64,000 bases of DNA from Flavobacterium soyangense. GTDB taxonomy: Bacteria > Bacteroidota > Bacteroidia > Flavobacteriales > Flavobacteriaceae. Position numbers and translations under genes: made by a program. Positions 18,548 through 26,391 of the stretch are shown here, piece after piece. The notes under the pieces were generated by a model. That model saw nothing but the letters and a program-made list of their open reading frames with translations, ran no database searches and had not been told where the DNA came from. The stretch is from the NCBI RefSeq assembly GCF_015277675.1, contig NZ_JADHEC010000006.1, forward strand, positions 57,674 through 121,673, read 5' to 3'. Position 1 is the stretch's first letter, and every line of letters begins with the position of its first letter.

Positions 18548-19105
18548 ATGAGCGGAATGTGGTATGAATGCAAAGTAAAATACAGAAAAACAGATGATAT
18601 TGGAGCACAAAAAGTAACTACCGAACCGTATTTGGTAGATGCTTTATCCTATACGGAAGCGGAATCCAGAATCAACGAAGAAATGAAAGCTTATATCAGT
18701 GAAGAATTTAAAATCACGAATATAAAAGTGGCCAATTATGCCGAGATTCATCCTTTTGAAAATGCGGATCGTTGGTTTAAATCCAAGGTTTCTTTAATGG
18801 CTTATGACGAAGAAAGCGGGAAAGAGCGCAAGACGAATATGTATTTATTAGTTCAGGCAAATGATGTAAAAGAAGCTTTTGATAATACTGTCGAAGTGAT
18901 GAAAGGCACGATGGGTGATTACACCATTCCTGCTATTTCGGAATCCCCGATTATGGATGTTTTTCCTTATTTCTCTGGAGAAGAAGACGAATTGGAACAA
19001 ATGGAAAAGTTCAATGCGCTCAAAGCTTCAAAACCTGAAAATGATGCTGTAGAAATGGCAGACACAATGGAATTTGATGCTGAAGTTGTGGCGGAGCGTT
19101 ATTGA
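18548..19105 (+). CDS. DUF4494-like conserved protein
   Basis: A 185-residue soluble acidic protein starting MSGMWYECKVKYRKT. It resembles the Bacteroidetes-restricted DUF4494 family (N-terminal W-x-E-x-K-V-x-Y, then EAE-x-R and a central SKV-x-L...YLVQA segment). No signal peptide, membrane segment or catalytic motif is seen. The start at 18548 is chosen because the upstream ATG lies in the -7 box. Function unknown. Confidence 0.8.
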   Translation: MSGMWYECKVKYRKTDDIGAQKVTTEPYLVDALSYTEAESRINEEMKAYISEEFKITNIKVANYAEIHPFENADRWFKSKVSLMAYDEESGKERKTNMYLLVQANDVKEAFDNTVEVMKGTMGDYTIPAISESPIMDVFPYFSGEEDELEQMEKFNALKASKPENDAVEMADTMEFDAEVVAERY

Positions 19106-19132
19106 AATTTTATTGGTAAAAAAGCTCCATTT

Positions 19133-19205
19133 CGTCATTGCGAGGAACAAAGCAATCCTACTATCGAGAGTAACAAATGTGATGGCGCCCGTTCTTCGCA
19201 ATGAC
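19133..19205. repeat. REP-like inverted repeat CGTCATTGCGAGGAAC
   Basis: GTCATTGCG (19134-19142) pairs with CGCAATGAC (19197-19205), extended by GAAC/GTTC. This word pair resembles dispersed intergenic repeats found in many bacterial genomes. It starts the repeat-rich spacer between the DUF4494-like gene and trpA. Confidence 0.7.
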
Positions 19206-19226
19206 TTTTTAATTTCTTTGGTTTCC

Positions 19227-19273
19227 TATGTTGATTATTGTAATAGCTACGAAGTCGGGAGACTTCGCAGAGC
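19227..19273. repeat. Truncated copy of the 116-bp MITE-like repeat
   Basis: The sequence from CCTATGTTGATTATTG to the palindrome CGAAGTCGGGAGACTTCG plus CAGAGC matches the right-hand third of the two full copies at 19298 and 19505. The left end is missing. Confidence 0.7.
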
Positions 19274-19297
19274 TGGTCTATAATTGGTTGAGTTTTT

Positions 19298-19413
19298 CTC
19301 GGATGCTGCGCAAAGTCTCCCGACTTTGTGCCCACTTTTATTTGCTGTTTATTGCCTTCTTATGTTGATTATTGAAGTAACTACGATGTCGGGAGACTTC
19401 GCAGAGCGGTTTT
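19298..19413. mobile_element. MITE-like 116-bp repeat, copy 1
   Basis: Starts CTCGGATGCTGCGC, ends CGCAGAGCGGTTTT. The two ends carry inverted copies of AAGTCTCCCGACTT, each itself palindromic. It has no coding capacity and is near-identical, and equal in length, to copy 2 at 19505-19620. The outline is that of a non-autonomous mobile element or paired REP unit. Confidence 0.7.
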
Positions 19414-19420
19414 ATATCAT

Positions 19421-19456
19421 AAAAAAACGGCGTTTAAAATAACTTTAAACACCGCC
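19421..19456 (-). terminator. Probable trp operon terminator
   Basis: On the minus strand GGC...GTTTAAA pairs with TTTAAAC-GCC, then seven Ts (19427-19421). It now lies about 190 bases beyond the trpA stop because a repeat stands in between. Confidence 0.7.
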
Positions 19457-19482
19457 TTGGTTTATATAAAAATTATATTTTT

Positions 19483-19507
19483 CTTATCGAATCGCATTTA
19501 CAAACTC
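19483..19507 (-). pseudogene. Displaced duplicate of the trpA 3' end (25 bp)
   Basis: Matches 19644-19668 in 24 of 25 bases and would encode the trpA C-terminus EFVNAIR plus stop. The two copies exactly bracket repeat copy 2. This looks like a target duplication or a recombination scar that kept trpA intact. Confidence 0.75.
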
Positions 19508-19620
19508 GGATGCTGCGCTAAGTCTCCCGACTTTGTGCCCATTCTTATTTGCTGTTTATTGCCTTCTTATGTTGATTTTTGAAGTAGCTACGAAGTCGGG
19601 AGACTTCGCAGAGCGGTTTT
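19505..19620. mobile_element. MITE-like 116-bp repeat, copy 2
   Basis: Same length and almost the same sequence as copy 1, with terminal inverted AAGTCTCCCGACTT palindromes. It is bounded by the duplicated trpA end on the left and the functional trpA 3' end on the right. Confidence 0.75.
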
Positions 19621-19644
19621 TAATAATTTTATATTCTAAACTAC

Positions 19645-20406
19645 TTATCGAATTGCATTTACAAACTCCCCAATACTTTCAACACCATTCTCCGTCAGGT
19701 TTGTAATAAAAGCACTTCCTATAATCGCGCCTTTGGCAAACTGCGTCGCTTGATTAAAAGTTTCCTTGTTGCTGATTCCAAAACCGATGATTTGAGGATT
19801 TTTCAGGTTCATATCGGCAATGCGTTTGAAGTAATCTTCTTGCGTACTTCCAAAACCAGATTGCGAACCGGTGACACTTGCCGAACTTACCATATAAATG
19901 AATCCATCCGAAACGCTGTCGATAAAACGAATGCGCTCATCCGAAGTTTGAGGCGTAATCAGGAAGATGTTTTTGAGTCCGTATTTCTCAAAAGTAGCTT
20001 TGTATTCGTCGGCATAAACGTCAACCGGAAGGTCCGGAATGATTAGACCGTCGATGCCAATTTCAGCACATTTCTTGCAGAAATTTTCTATACCATATTG
20101 CAACATTGGATTAAAATATCCCATAATCACTAATGGAATCGAAACTGTTTTTCGAATGGCTGCCAGTTGGTCAAACAAAACCTGGGTAGTCATTCCGTTG
20201 TGCAAAGCTTGGGTTGAACTTTCTTGAATCGTTGGTCCATCGGCTAATGGATCGCTAAACGGCAATCCGATTTCGATCATATCGACACCACTTTTTTCTA
20301 AATCCTGAATGATTTGTACGGTATCGTTCAGACTTGGATATCCCGCCGAAAAATAGATGGAAAGTATCTTTTTGTTTTCTTGTAGTTTTTGATTTATTCT
20401 GTTCAT
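19645..20406 (-). CDS. trpA: Tryptophan synthase alpha subunit
   Basis: Cleaves indole-3-glycerol phosphate to indole and passes it to TrpB. Catalytic Glu is in MIEIGLPFSDPLADGP and Asp in GLIIPDLPVD. The phosphate-binding GFGISN loop is near residue 208. The 253-residue length is slightly short but within the family. It is the last gene of the trp operon; its final codons are duplicated downstream. Confidence 0.95.
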   Translation of the reverse strand: MNRINQKLQENKKILSIYFSAGYPSLNDTVQIIQDLEKSGVDMIEIGLPFSDPLADGPTIQESSTQALHNGMTTQVLFDQLAAIRKTVSIPLVIMGYFNPMLQYGIENFCKKCAEIGIDGLIIPDLPVDVYADEYKATFEKYGLKNIFLITPQTSDERIRFIDSVSDGFIYMVSSASVTGSQSGFGSTQEDYFKRIADMNLKNPQIIGFGISNKETFNQATQFAKGAIIGSAFITNLTENGVESIGEFVNAIR

Positions 20407-20420
20407 TTTATTTGTTTTTG

Positions 20421-20459
20421 TTTAGACCTGACAGGTTTTAGAAACCTGTCAGGTCTAAA
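20421..20459. repeat. 18-bp perfect palindrome around GACCTGACAGG
   Basis: TTTAGACCTGACAGGTTT (20421-20438) and its exact reverse complement (20442-20459) flank a TAG loop. It sits between trpA and the cyclotransferase-like gene inside the trp transcript, with no strong T-run on the minus strand. A dispersed repeat or a transcript hairpin is likely. Confidence 0.8.
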
Positions 20460-20464
20460 TTAAT

Positions 20465-20806
20465 TTAATAGTGTCTCTTTGTTGCAACGCTATAAGCCCA
20501 GGCTTTTTGGTTCGATTGCAACTGTACTTCAACGCGTTTGTAATGCAATCCTTCATATAGATCAGCCTGATGAAGTTCTTTGGTAGTTATTTCGTAAACA
20601 ATTCCGTTGATAGTATCTTCCGGTTGATGCGTTTCTACGATGATAGGGTAGTGTACAATTCCAAATTCTTCTTCGATTTTAATTTGTTTCAATGCATATC
20701 CTATTAATGTTTCAGGAGTTCCTGTTAGAATGCGTCCAAAAAGATTTTCCTGAACGTCATTGTGTTGCAAAGTACCGTAAGTGAATAATTTTATCAAAGT
20801 TTTCAT
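20465..20806 (-). CDS. Gamma-glutamylcyclotransferase/AIG2-like protein
   Basis: A 113-residue single-domain protein starting with LFTYGTLQ, the GGCT-fold substrate loop, and with the catalytic-type Glu in DLYEGLHYKR. GGCT-like proteins remove gamma-glutamyl groups as 5-oxoproline, but specificity cannot be read here. It is embedded between trpB and trpA, 15 bases after trpB, and so should be co-transcribed with tryptophan genes to which it has no known link. Confidence 0.85.
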   Translation of the reverse strand: MKTLIKLFTYGTLQHNDVQENLFGRILTGTPETLIGYALKQIKIEEEFGIVHYPIIVETHQPEDTINGIVYEITTKELHQADLYEGLHYKRVEVQLQSNQKAWAYSVATKRHY

Positions 20807-20821
20807 TTTTGTGAGTCTTTA

Positions 20822-22003
20822 TTATAATTTAAAATAATCAATATAGGTATTCAAATCTTTATCACCACGACCGGATAAATTAATCACGACAATATCCGTA
20901 GGTTTGAATTGTTTTTCGTCTAAAACGGCAAAGGCATGCGCACTTTCGATAGCCGGAATTAAACCTTCCATTTGGGACAATTTCAAACCCCATTGCATTG
21001 CCTGATCATCGGTAATCGAAATGAATTCCGCTCTACCGGTTGCGAATAAATTAGCGTGCATCGGACCAACGCCGGGATAATCCAATCCGGCAGAAATAGA
21101 ATACGGTTCGGTAATCTGACCATCAGGAGATTGCATCAACAAGGTTTTGCTTCCGTGAATGACACCAATTTTCCCCAAAGCCGAAGTTGCGGCGCTTTCA
21201 CCCGAATCAACTCCCAAACCTGCGGCTTCAACAGCGATAATATTCACGCTTTCGTCATCCAAGAAATGGTAGTAAGCACCGGCAGCATTGCTACCACCGC
21301 CTACGCAAGCGATAAGAAAATCAGGATTTTCGCGGCCTTCTTTTTCCAATAATTGTTCTTTGATTTCCTTGGAAATCACACTTTGAAAACGGGCCACCAT
21401 ATCCGGATAAGGGTGTGGCCCTACGACAGATCCAATGATGTAATAGGTATCAACGGGATTATTAATCCAATCGCGAATGGCTTCGTTTGTGGCGTCTTTT
21501 AAGGTTTTGGAACCTGAAAGTGCAGCACGAACTTCGGCTCCCAGCATTTTCATTCGGGCAACATTTGGCGCTTGACGCTTAATGTCAATTTCACCCATGT
21601 ACACGATGCATTCCAATCCCATCAAAGCACAAACTGTTGCGGTTGCAACTCCATGTTGCCCTGCGCCAGTTTCAGCAATGATTCTGGTTTTTCCTAGTCG
21701 TTTTGCGAGCAAAATTTGCCCAATGGTATTGTTCACTTTATGCGCACCGGTATGACATAAATCTTCCCTTTTGAGGTAGATTTTAGTATTATATTTTGCC
21801 GATAATCGCTCTGCAAAATAAAGTGGAGTAGGACGACCTACATAATCTTTTAGTAGCGCATCAAACTCGGCTTGGAAGGACGGTTCGGCTGTGATTTTTA
21901 AATAATTTTGGCGTAGTTCTTCTACATTTGGGTACAACATTTCGGGAATGTAAGCTCCTCCAAATTCCCCGTAATAACCCTTTTCGTTTACGTTGTATGA
22001 CAT
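20822..22003 (-). CDS. trpB: Tryptophan synthase beta subunit
   Basis: PLP enzyme condensing indole with serine. The PLP lysine is in GAHKVNN (near residue 88), catalytic Glu in AETGAGQHG, and the phosphate-binding loop is GGGSNAAG. At 393 residues it is the standard TrpB1 form. It lies 10 bases after trpF. Confidence 0.97.
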   Translation of the reverse strand: MSYNVNEKGYYGEFGGAYIPEMLYPNVEELRQNYLKITAEPSFQAEFDALLKDYVGRPTPLYFAERLSAKYNTKIYLKREDLCHTGAHKVNNTIGQILLAKRLGKTRIIAETGAGQHGVATATVCALMGLECIVYMGEIDIKRQAPNVARMKMLGAEVRAALSGSKTLKDATNEAIRDWINNPVDTYYIIGSVVGPHPYPDMVARFQSVISKEIKEQLLEKEGRENPDFLIACVGGGSNAAGAYYHFLDDESVNIIAVEAAGLGVDSGESAATSALGKIGVIHGSKTLLMQSPDGQITEPYSISAGLDYPGVGPMHANLFATGRAEFISITDDQAMQWGLKLSQMEGLIPAIESAHAFAVLDEKQFKPTDIVVINLSGRGDKDLNTYIDYFKL

Positions 22004-22013
22004 TTTTATTTAT

Positions 22014-22640
22014 TTATGACTGTTGGGACAACTCGCGAATTGTCCGTACAAGATTGATGTTTTTTAATCCAGGCTCGATTTCAAATTTACTGTTTAGGTC
22101 AATTGCATAAATGGGTAAATTGGTTTTTAATATTTGTTTAACGTCTTCGAACTCTTCGATTCCAATTCCCCCACTTAAGAAAAAGGGTTTGGTTGAGGGA
22201 TAATTTTCCAATACTTTCCAATCAAAGGTTGTCCCATTTCCACCGGGCAGTTTCCCCTTGGTGTCAAAAAGGAAGTAGTTACAAAGACTTTCGAAGGGCT
22301 TCAAAACTTCAAAATCAAAATCATCGTTTACAGAAAACACTTTGATGATTTGAATGTTGTTTCCAATTTTATTCTTCAAATCTGCACAAAATTCTGCGGA
22401 TTCGTTTCCATGTAATTGTACAGCTTGCAAATCGTATTTTTTAATTTTTTTCAGAATTTCTCCGGAACTTTCATTGACAAAAACACCCACTTTTTGGACT
22501 GATTTTGGCAACGTGGGAATGATGCCATCAAAATGGCGTGCCGATTTTCCCCAAAATATAAAGCCCATATAATCGGGGAGGAGCGAGCCTACTTCGAGCA
22601 TATTGTCGGGATATTTCATTCCGCAGATTTTGATTTTCAT
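22014..22640 (-). CDS. trpF: Phosphoribosylanthranilate isomerase
   Basis: Amadori isomerisation of PRA to CdRP. The start KIKICGMKYPDN carries the catalytic Cys, QLHGNE the central strand, LFDTKG the catalytic Asp, and FFLSGGI the phosphate-binding strand. At 208 residues it is typical. It starts two bases after the trpC stop, so translational coupling is likely. Confidence 0.95.
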   Translation of the reverse strand: MKIKICGMKYPDNMLEVGSLLPDYMGFIFWGKSARHFDGIIPTLPKSVQKVGVFVNESSGEILKKIKKYDLQAVQLHGNESAEFCADLKNKIGNNIQIIKVFSVNDDFDFEVLKPFESLCNYFLFDTKGKLPGGNGTTFDWKVLENYPSTKPFFLSGGIGIEEFEDVKQILKTNLPIYAIDLNSKFEIEPGLKNINLVRTIRELSQQS

Positions 22641-22642
22641 AT

Positions 22643-23422
22643 TTATAATTTTGAAATAAATTCTTTTGCGGACTCTCCGGCATTATTGGTTTTCATAAAG
22701 TTTTCTCCAATCAGGAACCCTTTGTAACCATATGGTTTTAGTTCGTTAATGGCTTCGATTGAAGAAATCCCACTTTCGGAAACTTTCACGAAATCGGTAG
22801 GTATTTTGTCTGCCAATTGCTTGCTGAAATCTAAACTCACTTCGAAGGTTTTCAGGTTTCTATTGTTCACGCCAATCATGTCCAAACTTGGCATTATCGA
22901 TTTTTCTAATTCGGCTGAATTGTGAACTTCCAATAATACTTCCAAGTCTAAACTTTTTGCAAATTCAGATAAACTTTTGATTTCATCTCTTGTTAAAACT
23001 GCAGCAATCAATAGAATTAAATCAGCTCCGTGGGCTTTGGCTTCCAATATTTGGTATTCGTCAACGATGAATTCTTTTCGCAATAACGGAATATTTACCG
23101 AGGCTCTTGCCAAAAGTAAATCGTCTAATGAACCTCCAAAATATTTTCCATCCGTCAAAACTGAAATCCCGCAAGCACCAGCATTTTCATATCCTTTGAC
23201 AACTTCTTCGACCGTAAAGCTGTAATTTATTTCGGCTTTCGAAGGAGAACGGCGTTTGTGTTCTGCAATGATTCCAGAATTGCTATTTTTTAAATTTTGA
23301 CTTAAAGAAATGGTCTTTCTATCAAATAAAACCGAAGCTTCCAATTGCGAAACAGGAATGATTGATTTCTTGAGAATGACTTCTCTGCGTTTGTCGATTA
23401 TGATTCTATCTAAAATGTTCAT
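22643..23422 (-). CDS. trpC: Indole-3-glycerol phosphate synthase
   Basis: Converts CdRP to indole-3-glycerol phosphate. Signatures are IAEHKRRSPSKAEI with the catalytic lysine, LLRKEFIVDEYQ, GVNNRNLKTFEV and SESGI near the C-terminus. At 259 residues it is complete. Upstream lies the inserted four-helix-bundle gene. Confidence 0.96.
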   Translation of the reverse strand: MNILDRIIIDKRREVILKKSIIPVSQLEASVLFDRKTISLSQNLKNSNSGIIAEHKRRSPSKAEINYSFTVEEVVKGYENAGACGISVLTDGKYFGGSLDDLLLARASVNIPLLRKEFIVDEYQILEAKAHGADLILLIAAVLTRDEIKSLSEFAKSLDLEVLLEVHNSAELEKSIMPSLDMIGVNNRNLKTFEVSLDFSKQLADKIPTDFVKVSESGISSIEAINELKPYGYKGFLIGENFMKTNNAGESAKEFISKL

Positions 23423-23430
23423 TTATTTTA

Positions 23431-23462
23431 ATTTAAAGATTGAAAAATTTAAAGATTGAAAA
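23431..23462. repeat. Tandem 16-mers left of the four-helix-bundle gene
   Basis: Two exact copies of ATTTAAAGATTGAAAA abut each other. Similar words in the opposite orientation lie on the other side of the gene at 23851-23890, so the inserted gene is flanked by inverted AT-rich repeats. Confidence 0.75.
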
Positions 23463-23481
23463 ATTCCAACCTAAATAAAAA

Positions 23482-23850
23482 TTAGTCTTTGATTTTAGTA
23501 CTTAAATATTTTATAAAATTGGACAAGTTTTGTGATATTTCTATACTTGTTTTATAGCTTTCTTCGATTTCTGTTTGAGAACAAAATCCAAGTTCCCGAG
23601 ATACTATTAGCATACTTCTAAATTTCTGCACAACTTCCTTTTGAGATTTTAAATATCTAATAAGTTGTTTGTTATTGTTGTATTCAGAACCTTCTGCAAT
23701 ATTATTAGTTATTGAAATAACGGCTCTTTTTATTTGATCTTTAAAACCATATTCTCTTTCAAAAGTTTTATTTTCTAATAATTTAAATACTAGTTTAGCC
23801 AATTGAATTCCTTTCTTATAAACATCAAATTCTTCAAAGGATTTTGTCAT
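23482..23850 (-). CDS. Four-helix-bundle protein (23S rRNA intervening-sequence S23 family)
   Basis: A 122-residue helical protein beginning FEEFDVYKKGIQLAKLVF with the family core ITNNIAEGSEYNN and a C-terminal LGF...SQNLSNFIKYL helix. Relatives are encoded in 23S rRNA intervening sequences, as accessory (Avd-like) proteins of diversity-generating retroelements, or as isolated genes; none of the partner elements is present here. It interrupts the trp operon between trpD and trpC and is flanked by matching AT-rich repeats on both sides, which suggests insertion as a unit. Biochemical role unknown. Confidence 0.88.
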   Translation of the reverse strand: MTKSFEEFDVYKKGIQLAKLVFKLLENKTFEREYGFKDQIKRAVISITNNIAEGSEYNNNKQLIRYLKSQKEVVQKFRSMLIVSRELGFCSQTEIEESYKTSIEISQNLSNFIKYLSTKIKD

Positions 23851-23890
23851 AATCTTTCAATTTTTAAATCATTAAATCTTTCAATTTTTT
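23851..23890. repeat. AT-rich repeat right of the four-helix-bundle gene
   Basis: Two copies of AATCTTTCAATTTTT separated by a short spacer. These are roughly the inverse of the AAAGATTGAAAAATT words at 23431-23462. Confidence 0.7.
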
Positions 23891-24881
23891 ATTTGCTTAA
23901 TTCTTGTAATTTATTCAAAGCCGCCAATCCTTTTCCTGTAAGTAAACTTTCTTTTGCCAATTTAAAACCTTCGAGCGGCGAGCATTTTGTAACGGTCGCA
24001 ATCGCCATTCCGGCATTGGCGCAAACCACATTATTTTGAGCTTCGGTTCCTTTTCCCGAAAGGATATTCATAAACATTTCTGCAGATTCTTCGATGGTTT
24101 TTCCGCCTTCGATTTCGCTTTGTAGCAATTGTCTAACGCCAAAATCTTCGGGTTTCAAAACGCCTTCAATTCGGTCAGAAATAGTTTTCGTCGGGCAAGT
24201 TAATGAAACTTCATCATAACCATCCAATGAATGCAGAATGGTAAAATTAATGTCAGTGTTTTGATATAAATAAGCATACTTTCTGGCTAATTCGAGATTG
24301 TAAACGCCAACCAATTGGTTTTTTGGAAACGAGGGATTTATCATTGGTCCCAACATATTAAAAAACGTTCTCACGCCTAATTCTTTTCGAATAGGCCCCA
24401 CATTTTTCATCGCTGGGTGAAATAATGGTGCGTGCAAAATACAAATTCCGGCTTGATCGATACATTTGTTCAAGAAATTATTGTCATTACTAAATTTTAC
24501 CCCCAGTTTTTCCATCACGTTGCTCGATCCCGAAATAGAAGAAACTCCGTAATTCCCGTGTTTTGCCACTTTAATTCCTGCTCCGGCGGCCACAAATGAC
24601 GCTAAAGTGGAAATATTAAAAGTGTCTTTGCTATCACCACCTGTTCCGCATAAATCGATGGTGTTGTAAGCGGATAAATCGACACGAATGCACAATTCCA
24701 ACAAGGCTTCACGAAAACCGGCTAACTCTTCAATAGTGATACTTCGCATCATATATACGGTAAGAAAGGATGCGATTTGGCTGGGATTATAATTCCCGTT
24801 GGAAATATTGACCAATACGTTTTTAGCCTCTTCTTTCGAAAGAATTTCGTGATTGATGAGCCTGTTTAATATAATTTTCAT
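23889..24881 (-). CDS. trpD: Anthranilate phosphoribosyltransferase
   Basis: Transfers phosphoribosyl from PRPP to anthranilate. The PRPP site DLCGTGGDSKDTFNIST and the KHGNYGVSS motif are intact, with HPAMKNVGPIRKELGVRT further on. At 330 residues it is normal. Its start codon abuts the stop of the cytochrome gene (24881/24882). Confidence 0.96.
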   Translation of the reverse strand: MKIILNRLINHEILSKEEAKNVLVNISNGNYNPSQIASFLTVYMMRSITIEELAGFREALLELCIRVDLSAYNTIDLCGTGGDSKDTFNISTLASFVAAGAGIKVAKHGNYGVSSISGSSNVMEKLGVKFSNDNNFLNKCIDQAGICILHAPLFHPAMKNVGPIRKELGVRTFFNMLGPMINPSFPKNQLVGVYNLELARKYAYLYQNTDINFTILHSLDGYDEVSLTCPTKTISDRIEGVLKPEDFGVRQLLQSEIEGGKTIEESAEMFMNILSGKGTEAQNNVVCANAGMAIATVTKCSPLEGFKLAKESLLTGKGLAALNKLQELSK

Positions 24882-25718
24882 TTATAATTTCTTTTTATTT
24901 TCAGACATATATTTTAAATAGTCAACAATTTCCTGAGATTGCTGTTTTGTAATTCCGAGTGTTGGCATTTTTACTTTGTTTCTAAAAGAAGCCGGATTAA
25001 CGATATAATCGACGAGTTCGTTTTCTTTCCAATATTCGGTAACGCTTTTCGGAAAATTTAATTCAGGTCCCATTGTTCCTCCAATTCCGTTTATCGAATG
25101 GCAGGTTAGGCATTGATTTTTGAATAAAGTATAACCCGTTTCCAATTTTTTGTTTTTTAACGGAAACAATTCTATTGTTGATTTATTAAGGGGTTCAAGA
25201 TAAATTTTTACTAAATTATAAGGCCATTTATAACGAGAATCTTTCTCTGAAACTGAAGTGTAAACAATATAAAAAGGTTCCGCATTCATCTCATTTCCGT
25301 TCTTAATAATCGGTTCCCATTTAGCACCTTTTGGCGCGTCAACATCTTTGAAAGCCAAGTAAGGATTTGATTTTATAAATAATTCCAAAGGCATTTCGGG
25401 TTTGTAACCATCGATGCATTCAAACACTATTTTAGTGTTTTTTGGATCAATTTTCGTCAAATCAATTTCATTTTTGATAAGAACTGATGCGCTTACGGCA
25501 TTGTATTTCTTCTCTTTATGATAAACCGGATCATTTGCGATTGTTACAACCGTGTCTTTTCCGAGTCTGTTTTTTTTCTGTAAATCCAATAAATCCAATT
25601 TAATTTCAGCTTGGGCAATAGTTGTTAATTCTACTTTTTGCTCCTTCTTTTGGTCACAAGAAAGGAAGCTAAAAATAAAAAAGCTGGAAATTATTATATT
25701 GATTATCGGTTTATTCAT
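24882..25718 (-). CDS. c-type cytochrome lipoprotein inside the trp operon
   Basis: A 278-residue exported lipoprotein (lipobox FSFLSC, Cys20). Residues about 70-180 resemble the ligand-binding part of sulfite-oxidase-like or molybdopterin oxidoreductase domains (VFECIDGYKPEMPLELF) but without a clear cofactor Cys assignment. The C-terminal 85 residues are a monohaem cytochrome c with CLTCH (near residue 207) and a candidate axial Met in KMPTLG. It is wedged between trpG and trpD with no gap to trpD. An electron-transfer role is inferred from the haem motif only, and no link to tryptophan synthesis is known. Confidence 0.82.
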   Translation of the reverse strand: MNKPIINIIISSFFIFSFLSCDQKKEQKVELTTIAQAEIKLDLLDLQKKNRLGKDTVVTIANDPVYHKEKKYNAVSASVLIKNEIDLTKIDPKNTKIVFECIDGYKPEMPLELFIKSNPYLAFKDVDAPKGAKWEPIIKNGNEMNAEPFYIVYTSVSEKDSRYKWPYNLVKIYLEPLNKSTIELFPLKNKKLETGYTLFKNQCLTCHSINGIGGTMGPELNFPKSVTEYWKENELVDYIVNPASFRNKVKMPTLGITKQQSQEIVDYLKYMSENKKKL

Positions 25719-25736
25719 TTTTTTATTTGAGTTTCG

Positions 25737-25770
25737 GCTCCCCCTCCTTCGGAGGGGGTTGGGGGGAGGA
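25737..25770. repeat. GC-rich palindrome CCCCCTCC-TTC-GGAGGGGG
   Basis: Perfect 8-bp stem around TTC followed by TTGGGGGGAGG, far richer in G+C than the surroundings. It lies exactly in the spacer between trpG and the inserted cytochrome gene. Confidence 0.8.
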
Positions 25771-25771
25771 T

Positions 25772-26338
25772 CTAATTTTTAAGCCAGTTTTCTAAAATCT
25801 TTTTTCCGTTTGGTGTCAAAACACTTTCGGGGTGAAATTGTACGCCACGCACATCAAAAGTTTTGTGGCGCAAAGACATTACTTGCCCATTTTCGTCGAA
25901 AGAAGTGGCTTCTAAAACATCCGGTAATTCGGCATCGACAACCCAAGAATGGTATCGTCCGACTTCGAATTCATTTCCTAAACCTTTGAATAATTGTTCA
26001 TCATCCACCGATGTTTTTACCATAGTGGCAATACCGTGATATACCTTATCCAAATTAGAAAGTGTTCCGCCAAAGACTTCTCCTATTGCTTGTTGACCAA
26101 GGCAAACGCCAAGAATGCTTTTTGTAGGGGCATATTTAGCGATGACCGCTTTTAATAAACCCGCTTCATCAGGAATTCCTGGTCCTGGGGAAAGTAATAT
26201 TTTATCGAAATGGGCGATTTCGTCAATGTCGAATTCGTCGTTTCTATAAACGGTTACTTCGCAATCTAAATCTTCGAGATAATGCACTAAGTTGTAAGTG
26301 AAACTATCGTAATTGTCTATGACTAGTATTTTTTTCAT
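25772..26338 (-). CDS. trpG: Anthranilate synthase component II (glutamine amidotransferase)
   Basis: Class I glutamine amidotransferase supplying ammonia to TrpE. Catalytic Cys is in GVCLGQQAIGE (near residue 79) and His/Glu in VQFHPESVLT. The oxyanion loop is LSPGPGIPDE. At 188 residues it is a stand-alone TrpG; a PabA role in folate synthesis is possible as in other amphibolic enzymes. Confidence 0.95.
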   Translation of the reverse strand: MKKILVIDNYDSFTYNLVHYLEDLDCEVTVYRNDEFDIDEIAHFDKILLSPGPGIPDEAGLLKAVIAKYAPTKSILGVCLGQQAIGEVFGGTLSNLDKVYHGIATMVKTSVDDEQLFKGLGNEFEVGRYHSWVVDAELPDVLEATSFDENGQVMSLRHKTFDVRGVQFHPESVLTPNGKKILENWLKN

Positions 26339-26391
26339 TTTTTTATCTTTTCATTGAAAAATTCTCGGGTTTCGGCAACCTTTAAATTATT

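Noticed and set aside
19074..19335. Small frames on both strands in the repeat nest
   Set aside because: They arise from palindromic repeat sequence and have no protein-like composition.
23482..23850. Four-helix-bundle gene as an Avd accessory protein of a diversity-generating retroelement
   Set aside because: No reverse transcriptase, template repeat or variable repeat in the surrounding sequence.
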